Counted from the first letter of the stretch, positions 1-8,915 are shown. The stretch: DNA of 52,532 bases from Mycobacterium sp. ACS1612 (GCF_001667505.1 NZ_LZHZ01000026.1:1-52532); one strand, 5' to 3'. The notes: a model not told the origin generated them from the letters alone. Program-made: numbers and translations.

Positions 1-23
1 CAGCCCTAAACCCATAACCCAGA

Positions 24-77
24 GTGTCAAGGATCAGCCGAAACAGATCCGTCAACCGTCAACCGACTCTGAACAGG
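24..77 (+). repeat. IS-terminus-like repeats at left window edge
   Basis: A stretch reading (G)TGTCAAG followed by GATCAGCCGAAACA (24-45) is followed by a degenerate GTCAACCGTCAACCGA copy (51-66). The minus strand at the right end of the window begins with almost the same sequence (TGTAAAGC, then ATCAGCCGAAACA), so the two edges form an inverted pair. Multiple short terminal repeats are typical of IS21-type elements; that family assignment is an inference. No transposase lies inside the window. The rest of 1-208 shows no gene. Confidence 0.45.
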
Positions 78-208
78 GGTGCTCCATTACCGCTGGTACG
101 AGCGCGTCTGGGCCGGTACCGATCGGCGTCGACGCGGCCATCGCGGCACGAGGCGGCTAAGCGATGCCTTACGCTGACGTCGAATCGCAGCGACAGAAGG
201 ACACGTTG

Positions 209-532
209 ATGCCGTGGTTTCTCGCCCTCCAGAGCACTGCAAGCATGACCAATCAGCCGTCGGTCTACGAGCTTCAAGACGGGGTCGACGTCGACAAGAT
301 CTCCGAGGAACTCCTCAGCTCGGCCACCCTGGACCGGGCGGTCCGCATCCCCGCTGTGCTTCAGCAGAGCACCGGCGCGAAGCAGAGCGTCAACGTCTAC
401 ATCCGGCCCGCCGCGTGGGGCATGTGGATGTTCTATCAACTGTCCGAAGAAGAGCGGCGTCAGGCGATGGCGCAGAACCCGTTGCTCAACGCGCTCTCAC
501 AGGCGGCCCAACAACAACGCGGTGGGTCATAG
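209..532 (+). CDS. Hypothetical protein, about 107 aa
   Basis: A short soluble protein of unknown function. The start at 209 is preceded by AGAAGG at a spacing of 8. A second ATG at 245 (MTNQPSVYELQDG) is also possible, but its Shine-Dalgarno sequence is weaker. There is no signal peptide, membrane segment or Cys motif. The sequence has an acidic Asp/Glu-rich middle, an aromatic segment around AWGMWMFYQLSEEERR, and a Gln-rich C-terminus. The 3' end overlaps the stop of the convergent ABC transporter gene by 6 bp. No family is recognised, and the role cannot be inferred from context. Confidence 0.55.
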   Translation: MPWFLALQSTASMTNQPSVYELQDGVDVDKISEELLSSATLDRAVRIPAVLQQSTGAKQSVNVYIRPAAWGMWMFYQLSEEERRQAMAQNPLLNALSQAAQQQRGGS

Positions 533-2401
533 CTTCGAGGTCAGCATCTCGAGGCGACGATCGTGCAGCGCCTCCAGCGCGCTGTGGTGACTGACGCTCA
601 CCACCACCGTCTCGGGTAACTCCGCGCGCAGCAGTTCGTACAGCGCGACCGCCAGCCCCTCGTCCAGGGCGGACGTCGCTTCGTCGAGGAATACCGCCTC
701 GGGCCGAGCCAACAGCACCCTGGCGAACGCCACGCGCTGCTGCTCCCCCGGCGAGAGCACCTTCGCCCAGTCCTGCTCGTCGTCGAGACATGCGCGCAAG
801 TGCGGCAGGGAAACCTGGCCGAGCACTTCGCGCAGCCGGTCGTCGGCGACGTCGCCACCGCTGGCCGGGTACGACAGCGCCGTGCGCAGATCGCCGAGCG
901 GCAGGTACGGCAGCTGCGAGACGAACATCGTGGCGTGCGCACCTGCGGGCCTGCGCCAAGCCCCGGTCGCGGCGGGCCACAACTCGGCGAGGCTGCGCAG
1001 CAGTGTGGTCTTGCCGCTGCCCGAAGGCCCCGTGATGACTAAAGACTCACCGCGCTCGAGGCGAAGATCGAGCGGGCCGATCAGGTTCTCACCCGCCGGG
1101 GTGCGGACCGCAACGCCGAGCAGTTCGACGGATCCGTCCGGACTGGGCTCACTCGGCAGCACCGGCAGCGCACGCGCCCGCTCGTTGGCCTCCGCCAGCC
1201 CGTCCAGCCGGATGACGGCCGCGTTGTAGCTGGCGAACTGGCTGTACGCGTTGCGGAAGAACGACATTCCCGACTCGATCTTGCCGAACGCACCGGCGGA
1301 CTGCATCACGTCGCCCAGCTTGATCGTGCCCGCGAACAGCCGCGGCGCCTGTAGCACGAACGGCAGCGGCAGGATCGTCTCGGTCACGGTGTAGTTCCAG
1401 CCGATCAGCCCGAGAGTCTTTCGGACATAACGCCGATAGTTGGATATGACGGCGTCGAACCTCTTGTCGAGCAGGTCACGTTCGGCCTTCTCGCCGCGGT
1501 AGAAGCCGACGGCTTCAGCCGAATCCCGCAGCCGCATCAAGGCGTACCGAAACGCCGCGTTCGTCTGCTCATTGCGGAAACTCAACCGGATCAGCGGATG
1601 TCCGATCCGGAAAGCGACGAACGACGCGGTGAGCACGTAGGCAATCACGATCCAGAACAACGCTTTTGGAATCTCGATACCGAGAAACATCAACGAGCCC
1701 GACAGTCGCCAGAGGATCACGGTGAACGACGCCACCGAGGCCACCGAATTGATCGCCCCGAACAGCAGAATGCTCTGCGAGTAATACGACGGGACGTTGG
1801 GGCCGGTGCCCACCCCGGTGGTGAGGACGTCGATGTCCTGCTGGATGCGTTGACCCGGGTGGTCGACGGCAGATTCGATGAAGCGGGCACGGTAATAGGC
1901 GCGACCGGCCAACCAGTCCCCCATCATCCGGTCGGTCAACCACACCCGCCATCCGATGATGAACCGCTGCGTCAGGTACGTGTCGACCACGATGCGGCCG
2001 ACATGGATCGCGGCCAGGATGCAGAAGATGACGATCGCGGTCCAGAACCCGTGGATTCCTGAGTTGCGTTGCGCGGCATTGTGCGCGCCCACACCCTGAA
2101 ACGCCACCTGCAACGCCGAGTAGACGTCGTTGTTGTAGTAGCTGAGCAGGACGGCGATGCGCACCTCCACCATCACCGATCCCAGTAACACCGCAAGGGT
2201 GATCCAGACGGGCAGGCTCGCGGCGCCGGTGAAGTAACCGCCGGTGACGCGCCAGAACCGATTGGCCCACATGGTGTATCGAATCAGCAGCGCACCGATC
2301 ACCACCACGCACAGCGCGCTGAGCGCCCACGCCTGCAGCACCCACAATGCGGACAGCACGACCTGGTCGCCCCAGTCGATCGACGACTTGAACCTTTCCA
2401 A
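527..2401 (-). CDS. bacA: BacA/SbmA-type ABC transporter, Rv1819c-like
   Basis: A single-polypeptide ABC transporter of about 624 residues with an ABC_membrane_2 (SbmA/BacA) membrane domain in the first ~400 residues and a C-terminal ATPase domain. Visible motifs are Walker A GPSGSGKTT, signature LSPGEQQRVAFARVLL and Walker B AVFLDEATSALD. Segments such as QRFIIGWRVWLTDRM and LRLERGESLVITGPSGSGK track closely with M. tuberculosis Rv1819c (639 aa), which imports vitamin B12 and hydrophilic compounds including bleomycin-type antibiotics. The chosen start is TTG at 2401 (LERFKSSIDWG), which has GGAGG about 9 nt upstream and matches the Rv1819c N-terminus (FKPSIDW). An in-frame start at 2491 would add an unsupported 30 residues. 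It is divergent from the MsbA-like exporter across about 140 bp. Confidence 0.88.
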   Translation of the reverse strand: MERFKSSIDWGDQVVLSALWVLQAWALSALCVVVIGALLIRYTMWANRFWRVTGGYFTGAASLPVWITLAVLLGSVMVEVRIAVLLSYYNNDVYSALQVAFQGVGAHNAAQRNSGIHGFWTAIVIFCILAAIHVGRIVVDTYLTQRFIIGWRVWLTDRMMGDWLAGRAYYRARFIESAVDHPGQRIQQDIDVLTTGVGTGPNVPSYYSQSILLFGAINSVASVASFTVILWRLSGSLMFLGIEIPKALFWIVIAYVLTASFVAFRIGHPLIRLSFRNEQTNAAFRYALMRLRDSAEAVGFYRGEKAERDLLDKRFDAVISNYRRYVRKTLGLIGWNYTVTETILPLPFVLQAPRLFAGTIKLGDVMQSAGAFGKIESGMSFFRNAYSQFASYNAAVIRLDGLAEANERARALPVLPSEPSPDGSVELLGVAVRTPAGENLIGPLDLRLERGESLVITGPSGSGKTTLLRSLAELWPAATGAWRRPAGAHATMFVSQLPYLPLGDLRTALSYPASGGDVADDRLREVLGQVSLPHLRACLDDEQDWAKVLSPGEQQRVAFARVLLARPEAVFLDEATSALDEGLAVALYELLRAELPETVVVSVSHHSALEALHDRRLEMLTSKL

Positions 2402-2543
2402 CCGACCACCCCTCCAACAGACCACGGAGAATTCGCGCAGTATCGACCCTCCATCTGAACAACGTTCAAACAAGCGCGACGCCGACAGCACGCCGCTGTT
2501 ACGGTTCGGCTGAAGATTGTCTGCGAACCAGGAGACGCCAACC

Positions 2544-4316
2544 GTGCCGCCACTGCTTCGAGACCTGCTGCGTCCCTACCGATCCACCTTCGCAGTGATC
2601 ATCGCGGCAACCTTCGTGTCGATGGCCATGACGCTGGCGGCGCCGTGGCCGCTCAAGGTGATTCTCGACAACGTCGTCGGGAGCCACCGCCCGCCGTCGT
2701 GGATCGTCTGGCTGTTTCCGATGGTCGGGGGCAGCACGAAGACCGACATCGCCGCCGCGGCCGGGATCGCCACGGTGGCAATCGCTGTCGTGAGCGGAGC
2801 CGCCTTCTACGTCGCCAGCTATTCGACCGAGAAGCTCGGGCAAAACATCGGCAACGACCTACGGGTTCGTATCTATCACCACTTACAGGAACTGTCGCTC
2901 GCGTATTACGACCACAACCGGATCGGCACCATTCTCAGCACACTTACAACAGATGTGCAGACGATCCAGAGCTTTGCGTCGACTTCCACCCTCAACCTGC
3001 TCACCGATGCGCTGACGTTGGTCGTGATGACCGTGGTGATGCTGGTGCTGCGTTGGGATTTCGCACTGATCGCCCTTGCCGTGGCCCCACTGCTGATCGT
3101 GTTCCTGATCCGCGTCAACAAAGCCATCAAGACGGCCGTCATCGAAGTGCGCACCCGCCAGTCCGACCTTCTCTCCACGCTGCAGGAGGGTCTGCAGTCG
3201 ATCGAAGTGGTGCAGGCGTATTCGCGGGAGGACTACGAGGATCGCCAGGTTCAGAAATCCAGCAAGGACACCGTGACTGCCTGGCTCAGGACCCGACGGT
3301 TGTCGGCAATGCTTTCGCCCGTAGTGAGTTTGGTGATCGCGGTGTGCACAGGCCTGGTGCTCTGGCGCGGCGCGTTGCTGATCCTGGCGGGAACGATGAG
3401 CGCAGGCGCTTTGACCGTTTTCCTCGCTTATCTCGCGCGGTTCTTCCAACCCGTACGCGCGCTGTCGCAGATGACCAACACCCTGGCCCAGGTGTCGGTT
3501 GGCTTTCAGCGTGTCACGGCCGTCTGCGACGCCGACACTGTGATCCCGGAGCGCGCGGCCCCAATCGAACCGCCACCGTTCAAGGGCGAGATCACGTTCG
3601 AGAACGTCTCGTTCGGCTACGACGCCCAGACGCCGGTGTTGCGGGACATCTCGTTCACGATCGGCCCGGGGCAGATGGTGGGGATCGTCGGGCCCACCGG
3701 CAGCGGCAAGTCAACTCTGGTGAGCCTCATCCCGCGCTTCCGCGATCCATCAGGCGGTCGGATCACGATCGACGGAGTCGACATCACCGACTACACCCTG
3801 CACGGTCTACGCACCCAGATCGGTTTCGTGCTCCAGAACACGGTGCTGTTGCGCGGCACCATTGGCGACAACATAGCGTTCGGCAGGCCCGACGCCAGCG
3901 ATGACGAAATCGTTTTGGCGGCCAAACTGGCGAACGCCGACGAGTTCATCATGCGCATGCCCGACGGTTACCACAGCCTGGTCGGCGACCGCGGTTCGAC
4001 GCTGTCCGGTGGTCAGCGGCAACGGATCGGGATCGCTCGAGCACTGATCCGCAACAACCCCATCCTGATCCTGGACGAGCCAACTGCCGCACTCGATGCC
4101 GAATCCGAGCACTTCGTCATCGAGGCTCTGGAACGACTGATGCAAGGCCGCACGGTGGTCATCATCGCCCACCGCCTCAGCACACTGCACGACGCGCACA
4201 AGATCATCGTCGTCAGGGACGGCCTGGTGGCAGAGGACGGCACACAGGCCGAACTGTTGCAAAGGGGCGGTGTCTACGCCGAGTTGCACCGCCTGCAGTT
4301 CGACCAGTCACCTTAA
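2544..4316 (+). CDS. ABC transporter, fused permease/ATPase (MsbA/LmrA-type exporter)
   Basis: A half-transporter of 590 aa that would act as a homodimeric exporter in the cytoplasmic membrane. An ABC_membrane domain with about six helices spans roughly residues 10-300. It is followed by an ABC ATPase with Walker A GPTGSGKST, Q-loop QNTVLLRGTIGDNIAFG, signature LSGGQRQRIGIARAL, Walker B ILILDEPTAALD and H-loop IIAHRLST. The start chosen is GTG at 2544 (MPPLLRDLLRP) with AGGAG at a spacing of about 9; a TTG at 2517 would add nine residues. Substrate is unknown (lipid or drug-type by family). The divergent placement with bacA suggests a shared control region at 2402-2543. Confidence 0.85.
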   Translation: MPPLLRDLLRPYRSTFAVIIAATFVSMAMTLAAPWPLKVILDNVVGSHRPPSWIVWLFPMVGGSTKTDIAAAAGIATVAIAVVSGAAFYVASYSTEKLGQNIGNDLRVRIYHHLQELSLAYYDHNRIGTILSTLTTDVQTIQSFASTSTLNLLTDALTLVVMTVVMLVLRWDFALIALAVAPLLIVFLIRVNKAIKTAVIEVRTRQSDLLSTLQEGLQSIEVVQAYSREDYEDRQVQKSSKDTVTAWLRTRRLSAMLSPVVSLVIAVCTGLVLWRGALLILAGTMSAGALTVFLAYLARFFQPVRALSQMTNTLAQVSVGFQRVTAVCDADTVIPERAAPIEPPPFKGEITFENVSFGYDAQTPVLRDISFTIGPGQMVGIVGPTGSGKSTLVSLIPRFRDPSGGRITIDGVDITDYTLHGLRTQIGFVLQNTVLLRGTIGDNIAFGRPDASDDEIVLAAKLANADEFIMRMPDGYHSLVGDRGSTLSGGQRQRIGIARALIRNNPILILDEPTAALDAESEHFVIEALERLMQGRTVVIIAHRLSTLHDAHKIIVVRDGLVAEDGTQAELLQRGGVYAELHRLQFDQSP

Positions 4317-4506
4317 ATAGTGCCCGAGCAATATTGATGCCCAACGTTTTCCAAACTCTGGCTTAACGGTTGGTGGACCGAACCTGGACGGTACCGAGGT
4401 TCGCTGCGAAGAGAAGAGCCGTTGTTGTTCCCTTGCTAGCATCCCGCTAATCCACCGCTTGGGTTGGAGATCTCTTCAGCAAGAACACAGTTAAGGAGAC
4501 CACTGG

Positions 4507-5265
4507 ATGCTTACCTTGCGCGATCACGGCGTGCAGGACTATGCGGCGCTGCGCCACATGGACACCACCGACGTCGGCGACCTGAGCGATGATGACCGCG
4601 CCTGCCTCGCGGAGTTGGGCGAGTACCTCAGCAGTTCCGAGGCGTGGCAGCGTTTCGGTATCTGGTTGCTTCACAAGCATTTCGAGCCCCTACCTGGCGA
4701 AGTGTTCGTCGAGCACTCCATGCACTCACCGCGACGCACCGAAACCACTCCTGCCATGCGGGCGGACTTCGCCGCTACGGGACTGAGCACCACCGCATTT
4801 CGGTTCGACGATGCGCCCTCCGACGGCGTAGCCGTGGTCGGCATGGAGTTCGCGGAACCGGACGACTTCGGAGACGCCGAGCCACTGAGCGATGACGATG
4901 AAGCGATCCTGACCGGCATCTGCGAGCGACTGAAAGCACACGACAAGATCGAGCGGTTCGGTGTTCGGTTGATCCGCAACCCTCTCGGTCTCACGGAGAA
5001 CGAACTGCTCCACGAGACGTGCGACAGCGCGACCCGGACGCTGCACTGCACCGTCGGCGAGCGGGACGTGATGCTGGCCAACCTAGACACCATCCAGACC
5101 GCGTGGAAGTGGCGGGTGGTGTCGGACGGCGTTCACGCGGTGGTGATGCAAGAATGCACCGCCGGATGCGTGCGCGTCGGCGAGGGCCACGACGTCGCCC
5201 ACAGCGCGGCCGGTACGGATGACTTCGACAACCCCACCGAGGGCGGGCCGAACCAGCCGTTCTGA
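4507..5265 (+). CDS. Hypothetical protein with two internal repeats, 252 aa
   Basis: An acidic, apparently cytosolic protein without signal peptide or membrane helix. The ATG follows TAAGGAGACCACTGG, a strong Shine-Dalgarno sequence. The protein is an internal duplication: LSDDDRACLAELGEYL ... RFGIWLL ... GEVFVEH (residues 26-70) matches LSDDDEAILTGICERL ... RFGVRLI ... NELLHET (127-171), an offset of about 101 residues. The C-terminal part has Cys residues (LHCTV, QECTAGCVRVG). No family is recognised. It is monocistronic: it stands alone, ends in a strong terminator, and has a 190-bp leader region with an inverted repeat (CGAACCT at 4379-4385, AGGTTCG at 4397-4403) of unknown significance. 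Confidence 0.8.
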   Translation: MLTLRDHGVQDYAALRHMDTTDVGDLSDDDRACLAELGEYLSSSEAWQRFGIWLLHKHFEPLPGEVFVEHSMHSPRRTETTPAMRADFAATGLSTTAFRFDDAPSDGVAVVGMEFAEPDDFGDAEPLSDDDEAILTGICERLKAHDKIERFGVRLIRNPLGLTENELLHETCDSATRTLHCTVGERDVMLANLDTIQTAWKWRVVSDGVHAVVMQECTAGCVRVGEGHDVAHSAAGTDDFDNPTEGGPNQPF

Positions 5266-5278
5266 TATTCGACAAAAG

Positions 5279-5315
5279 CAGCCCCTCCGCCGTTGCAATG
5301 GCGGGGGGCTGTTTT
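5279..5315 (+). terminator. Rho-independent-type terminator
   Basis: A GC-rich hairpin 14 nt past the stop of the preceding gene: CAGCCCCTCCGCC pairs with GGCGGGGGGCTG around a GTTGCAAT loop, with one bulged T, followed directly by TTTTT. It insulates the next gene. Confidence 0.8.
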
Positions 5316-5450
5316 TGTCAGAGAATCGTTTTTTGACAGCAAGATAACGGCTAATTCTCAGCAATAGAGCGGCCATACCTGTTGTGCGGCAATGTAACTC
5401 GTGTCGTCAGATGAACGGAAGGCAAAATTCAGTTTGCGAGTTCGCGTCGG

Positions 5451-5481
5451 TTACCGGTCGAATTCCATACGTCGGTAAAAT
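5451..5481 (+). promoter_or_regulatory. Candidate sigma-A-type promoter for the gene at 5581
   Basis: A TAAAAT (-10-like, 5476-5481) lies 19 bp after TTACCG (5451-5456) and about 100 bp before the start at 5581. The 315-bp gap 5266-5580 otherwise holds the terminator at 5279-5315 and AT-richer sequence with no gene seen. This is a motif match only. Confidence 0.3.
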
Positions 5482-5580
5482 GACCAGGAAAAGCGCTCAA
5501 TCATTACTAGTGAAAACGTCGACTCTCGGCTAGTTTCTGCGTGTCCAATTCTTTGCCTCTTCTTACCCACAGGGGTCGAC

Positions 5581-6759
5581 GTGAAAGTTAGTAAGTCCAC
5601 TGCGCTGATGGCCGGAGCCAGCACGATCTGCATCGCTGCTGCTTCGGGCACGGTCGAGCCGCAAGTTCAGCTCGCCGCGCATGAGGAAAGCCCGCCCGTT
5701 CGTGTGGTCACTTCGGACTACACGCTGGCCGCATCGGTGAATCCGCTGGCGCTGGCCGAACTTCCGTTCAAGTACTACTTCACCATCGCGTCGACGCTGG
5801 GCAATCTGGCGGCCTTCGTGCCCCCGGTCAACTCGGCCACCGGCGCGTTCTTCCAGGGCCAGTTCGAAAAGATCCCGCCGCTGCTGCAGCAGGCCGTCGC
5901 CGCCGAGGCCAAGGCGATCCAAGCCGTTATCGCGTTGCCAACCACGCTGGTGAACGGGCTCAGCGCCGTCACCACCACCAATGCGTTGGCCAAGGATGTG
6001 GCGTCGCCGGCCGCGGCCACGCCCACGGCTTCAGCCGGCGGCCTGGTGCCGATCGCCGAGTTGCCGTTCCAGCTCTACTTCACCGTCGCGTCGACGCTGG
6101 GGAATCTGGCCGCCTTCGTGGCTCCGGTCAACTCGGCCACCGGCGCGTTCTTCCAGGGCCAGTTCGAAAAGATTCCTGCGCTGCTGCAGACGGCGTTCAC
6201 CAATGAACTCGCCGCCATCAACAAGGTGCTGGCACTGCCTGCGACGGTGGCTTCGATGGTTGGCAGCGCCCTCAGCGGCGTGACCGCGAGTGCACTGACG
6301 ACCGGTCGGAGCAGCATCGAACTGCAGGCGCTGTCAGCGGCATTGAGCACGCCCACCAAGACCGAGAAGAGCACGACCGAGATGGCGGCGTCCAGCGTCA
6401 CCGACAGTGACGCCACAAAGGTCAAGGGGTCCGCTACCACGACCCCGAAGACCACCTCCGGTAGCGAGACCAAGGGCGCGACGGCTGCAACGGGAACCGC
6501 AGCCACCGGCACCGAGACACACGAAACCGGCACGGGCACAACGGGGGCGGCCACGACCGGGACGACCGCCACGGAAACCAAGGACGCCTCCGACACCAAG
6601 GACGCGAAAGACGCCAAGGACTCCAAGGACTCCAAGGACTCCAAGGACTCGGGGGCAACCGGCACCAAGCATGCCGGCCACACCGACCACAAGAAGGGCA
6701 CCGGCGAGGGCCACGCGAGCAGCACCAAGAAGGCGCAACACGGGGCCGGCAAGAAGTAG
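5581..6759 (+). CDS. Secreted protein with duplicated domain and Lys/Asp/Thr-rich tail
   Basis: A 392-aa protein starting at GTG with a likely N-terminal export signal (MKVSKSTALMAGASTICIAAASG). Two near-identical blocks, each about 60 aa and offset by exactly 100 residues, run from PFKYYFTIASTLGNLAAF (about residue 62) and from PFQLYFTVASTLGNLAAF (about 162). Both contain NSATGAFFQGQFEKIP and end in an amphipathic helix region. From about residue 260 to the end the protein is low-complexity Thr/Ser/Lys/Asp with KDSKDS repeats and a basic, His-containing terminus, probably disordered. The family is not recognised; the architecture suggests a mycobacterial cell-envelope protein. The next gene has a similar charged tail, so the two may act together. 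Confidence 0.75.
   Translation: MKVSKSTALMAGASTICIAAASGTVEPQVQLAAHEESPPVRVVTSDYTLAASVNPLALAELPFKYYFTIASTLGNLAAFVPPVNSATGAFFQGQFEKIPPLLQQAVAAEAKAIQAVIALPTTLVNGLSAVTTTNALAKDVASPAAATPTASAGGLVPIAELPFQLYFTVASTLGNLAAFVAPVNSATGAFFQGQFEKIPALLQTAFTNELAAINKVLALPATVASMVGSALSGVTASALTTGRSSIELQALSAALSTPTKTEKSTTEMAASSVTDSDATKVKGSATTTPKTTSGSETKGATAATGTAATGTETHETGTGTTGAATTGTTATETKDASDTKDAKDAKDSKDSKDSKDSGATGTKHAGHTDHKKGTGEGHASSTKKAQHGAGKK
5758..6189 (+). repeat. Direct repeat pair inside the secreted protein gene
   Basis: About 132 bp at 5758-5889 recur at 6058-6189, exactly 300 bp apart, with about 90% identity by eye. A perfect core covers the NSATGAFFQGQFEKI codons. The high nucleotide identity suggests a recent duplication or ongoing homogenisation. 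Confidence 0.8.
6616..6650 (+). repeat. 9-bp tandem repeat (AAGGACTCC), about 4 copies
   Basis: Perfect in-frame copies encode KDS KDS KDS KDS in the tail of the secreted protein. This is a potentially slippage-prone minisatellite; changes in copy number would stay in frame. Confidence 0.85.
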
Positions 6760-6884
6760 GCCCACCGAAGGTCGGCGTCGCGGATGCTCTGTCCGTGACG
6801 CCGACCTTTTCGATGGGACCGCGACTCGCTCGACGCGCGGCCGGCGCGGTAGGTTGCTACCGAGGACATCCAGGGGAGCCGGGA

Positions 6885-8210
6885 GTGAGCAACACCAAAT
6901 CAAAGCGCGTGAACAGGGTCGCCGTCGGGATCGTAGCCGTCGGCGTTGCAACGACCGTAGCAACGGTTGCTGCCACACAACCGGCGTCTATCTCGACTCC
7001 GTTGGTCGACCTGACGGCCCTGATCGTCGTCGGCAGTTCGACCCACCCCGACGGCAGCGGCAACGAGAACTTCTTCAACGGGATGTTCAACGCCCCGCCC
7101 TACAACTCCGGCGACGACCTCGAGCACGTCAACTTCTTCACCGGCCCGTTCGGCATCAACGAGGCGCTGCAAGCCCATTCAGGCGAGGACAACGCGGTGC
7201 TCTCGTCGGGCTGGGGCGCGGCCAACGCCAGCCTGCTGCTGATGGCGCTGCAGGCCACGAAGGATCCCGTGCTCACCAAGACGGTGTTCATTCTCGACAA
7301 CAATGTCGCCCGGCCCGACGGCGGCTTCGGGACCCGTTATCCGTGGTTCGCCCTCATCGGCGTCAACCCGATCCCGTCGCCCACCAACACCGACGCCCTC
7401 GGCGTGGTCGACGTCGGCTACCAGTATGACTACAACTCCAACGCGCCCGCCGACGTGCTCAACCCCGTCGCCGCAGTCAACTCCCTTGTCGCATACCTGT
7501 ACCGCCGCCTCAACCAGAATGACCTCGATCTACCGGTCAATCCCGATGGATCACCCTCCGTCACATGCGGGAGCGCCAACACCTGCGGCGTTACGGACAA
7601 GGGTGCCGTCCTGGCCTGCCCGGACGCGCGGTGCGCCGATGTCCCGGAAGGCGACCGGGTCGCCGCGTACGTGACACAGCGCGGGAAGACGACGTACGTC
7701 ACCTACACGACCAACGGACTGCCGCTGACGAATCTGATTCGCGACGTGGTGCCGTTCGGCGACGCGATCGCCGACCTGACGGAACCGGTGCTGACCGCGA
7801 TCGTCAACTCCGCATATCCGCACGGCAACCCCATCCCTGCCGACCCGAGCAAGTACCAGCCCGCGACTCCGTTCTCGTCGCTGCCTCAACTGGTCTCGAC
7901 CGCCGTCGACCACACGACCCCGGCGAGCCAGGCAACCTCGGTGTCCTCGGCAACCCGGGAGACCGAATCCACGTCGAAGATCGCCACCGAAGAGCCGACG
8001 GTCGAGAAGAAGCAGCCGAAGCGCCACGTCGTGCGCGACAGCAAGAAGGCCGTGCCCGCGGCCACCGCCGAGGACAACCCGCCGTCAAAGTCGGATTCCG
8101 ATGTGGCCGTTGACAACCCGACCAAGACCAAGCCGGACGACAGTGGCGTGTCGACTCACAAAGAGGACGCGCCGAAGCCCGGCAAGGACGAAAAACCCGA
8201 CAAGTCCTAG
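6885..8210 (+). CDS. PE-PPE-domain protein (alpha/beta-hydrolase-like), nucleophile apparently lost
   Basis: A 441-aa exported protein. The start is GTG at 6885 with AGGGGAG upstream; a TM/signal segment covers residues 10-32. The body matches the PE-PPE domain (PF08237): a GSSTHPDG strand-turn at 50-57, YPWFALIGVNPIPSPTNTD, VDVGYQYDYNSNAPADV, LNPVAAVNSLVAYLY, and GKTTYVTYTTNGLPLTNLI followed by a late ANP/PADP-type segment. No PE or PPE N-terminal domain is present. The usual GxSxS/G nucleophile elbow reads VLSSGWGAANAS (residues 105-116), placing Gly where the catalytic Ser is expected. The last ~90 residues are Lys/Asp/Pro/Ser-rich like the tail of the upstream gene. It may be a non-catalytic or altered esterase. 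Confidence 0.75.
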   Translation: MSNTKSKRVNRVAVGIVAVGVATTVATVAATQPASISTPLVDLTALIVVGSSTHPDGSGNENFFNGMFNAPPYNSGDDLEHVNFFTGPFGINEALQAHSGEDNAVLSSGWGAANASLLLMALQATKDPVLTKTVFILDNNVARPDGGFGTRYPWFALIGVNPIPSPTNTDALGVVDVGYQYDYNSNAPADVLNPVAAVNSLVAYLYRRLNQNDLDLPVNPDGSPSVTCGSANTCGVTDKGAVLACPDARCADVPEGDRVAAYVTQRGKTTYVTYTTNGLPLTNLIRDVVPFGDAIADLTEPVLTAIVNSAYPHGNPIPADPSKYQPATPFSSLPQLVSTAVDHTTPASQATSVSSATRETESTSKIATEEPTVEKKQPKRHVVRDSKKAVPAATAEDNPPSKSDSDVAVDNPTKTKPDDSGVSTHKEDAPKPGKDEKPDKS

Positions 8211-8224
8211 CGGGCAACCTCGGC

Positions 8225-8911
8225 TCAGCGGGGAAGTTTCGACGTGATCTTGCCTGCAACAGCGACGGCATCGCCGTCTGCGGACTGCTGTTGCGGCCTA
8301 CACGCCTGTACGTCGAGGATCAAGTTCGCCACCAGCGTCAGTGAATGCTGGCAGGACCTGGTTTGATCGCCGCTGCCACGCACGAATGGCATCGCAAGTT
8401 GGGTATCGCTCTTCGCGAGGTCACCACTGACCCACTTCGGCAAAGCCTGTCCGTTGAGTTGGATGTTGAGTGTGTGATTGGTGCACTTCGACCATCGGTC
8501 AGCCGACTCGGTCAAGAACTTGTGCGCCGCGTCGGCGGTGCGGTAGGACACGATGGACTGCACCACGAGATAGTTCCAATGCTCGTTGTCCGGTGTGCGA
8601 ACGAGCTGCTGGCGCACCGACTTCCAGTTGCTCGACTCGTAGATCGACGATTGATTGACCTGCCACACGCCCAGACAGTTCAGGTTCGGCAGCAGATTGC
8701 GGTTGTCGCTCATCTGCGACACGGGCGTGTGCGGAGTCATGCCGGTCGTGCCCATCACCGTGTTCAATTCCTCAGCGCTGAGCAGTGACTCCGTCAACAC
8801 CGAATCTGGCACCGACTTCGTCGGCACGGCTGCGCCCGACACCGTGCCGCCGCCGCAGCCGGTCAACATGACACTGAGCGCGCAAAGCGCCCCAAAAACG
8901 TTGCGCATCAC
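8225..8911 (-). CDS. Lipoprotein with PknH-like sensor domain
   Basis: A 228-aa putative lipoprotein. The signal sequence ends in lipobox LTGC (MRNVFGALCALSVMLTGC). The mature part resembles the extracellular sensor domain of the kinase PknH (PF14032), as in mycobacterial Lpq/Lpp lipoproteins: an early LLSAEELNTVMGTTGM, a WQVNQSSIYESSNW region, four Cys probably forming two disulfides (NCLGV, SKCTN, RSCQHS, QACRP) and a terminal AGKITSKLP helix. The start (GTG 8911 or ATG 8908) lies 4 nt after the stop of the upstream gene and lacks a clear Shine-Dalgarno sequence, so translation is probably coupled. The ligand is unknown. Confidence 0.8.
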   Translation of the reverse strand: MMRNVFGALCALSVMLTGCGGGTVSGAAVPTKSVPDSVLTESLLSAEELNTVMGTTGMTPHTPVSQMSDNRNLLPNLNCLGVWQVNQSSIYESSNWKSVRQQLVRTPDNEHWNYLVVQSIVSYRTADAAHKFLTESADRWSKCTNHTLNIQLNGQALPKWVSGDLAKSDTQLAMPFVRGSGDQTRSCQHSLTLVANLILDVQACRPQQQSADGDAVAVAGKITSKLPR

Positions 8912-8915
8912 GTTG

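Noticed and set aside
4379..4403. CGAACCT/AGGTTCG inverted repeat as a riboswitch before the gene at 4507
   Set aside because: A single 7-bp hairpin with no further conserved helices or known aptamer signature is not enough to claim a riboswitch.
6407..7429. 340-codon plus-strand frame across two secreted-protein genes
   Set aside because: It is an Arg/Pro-rich shadow of the real frames and spans the stop and start of two supported genes.
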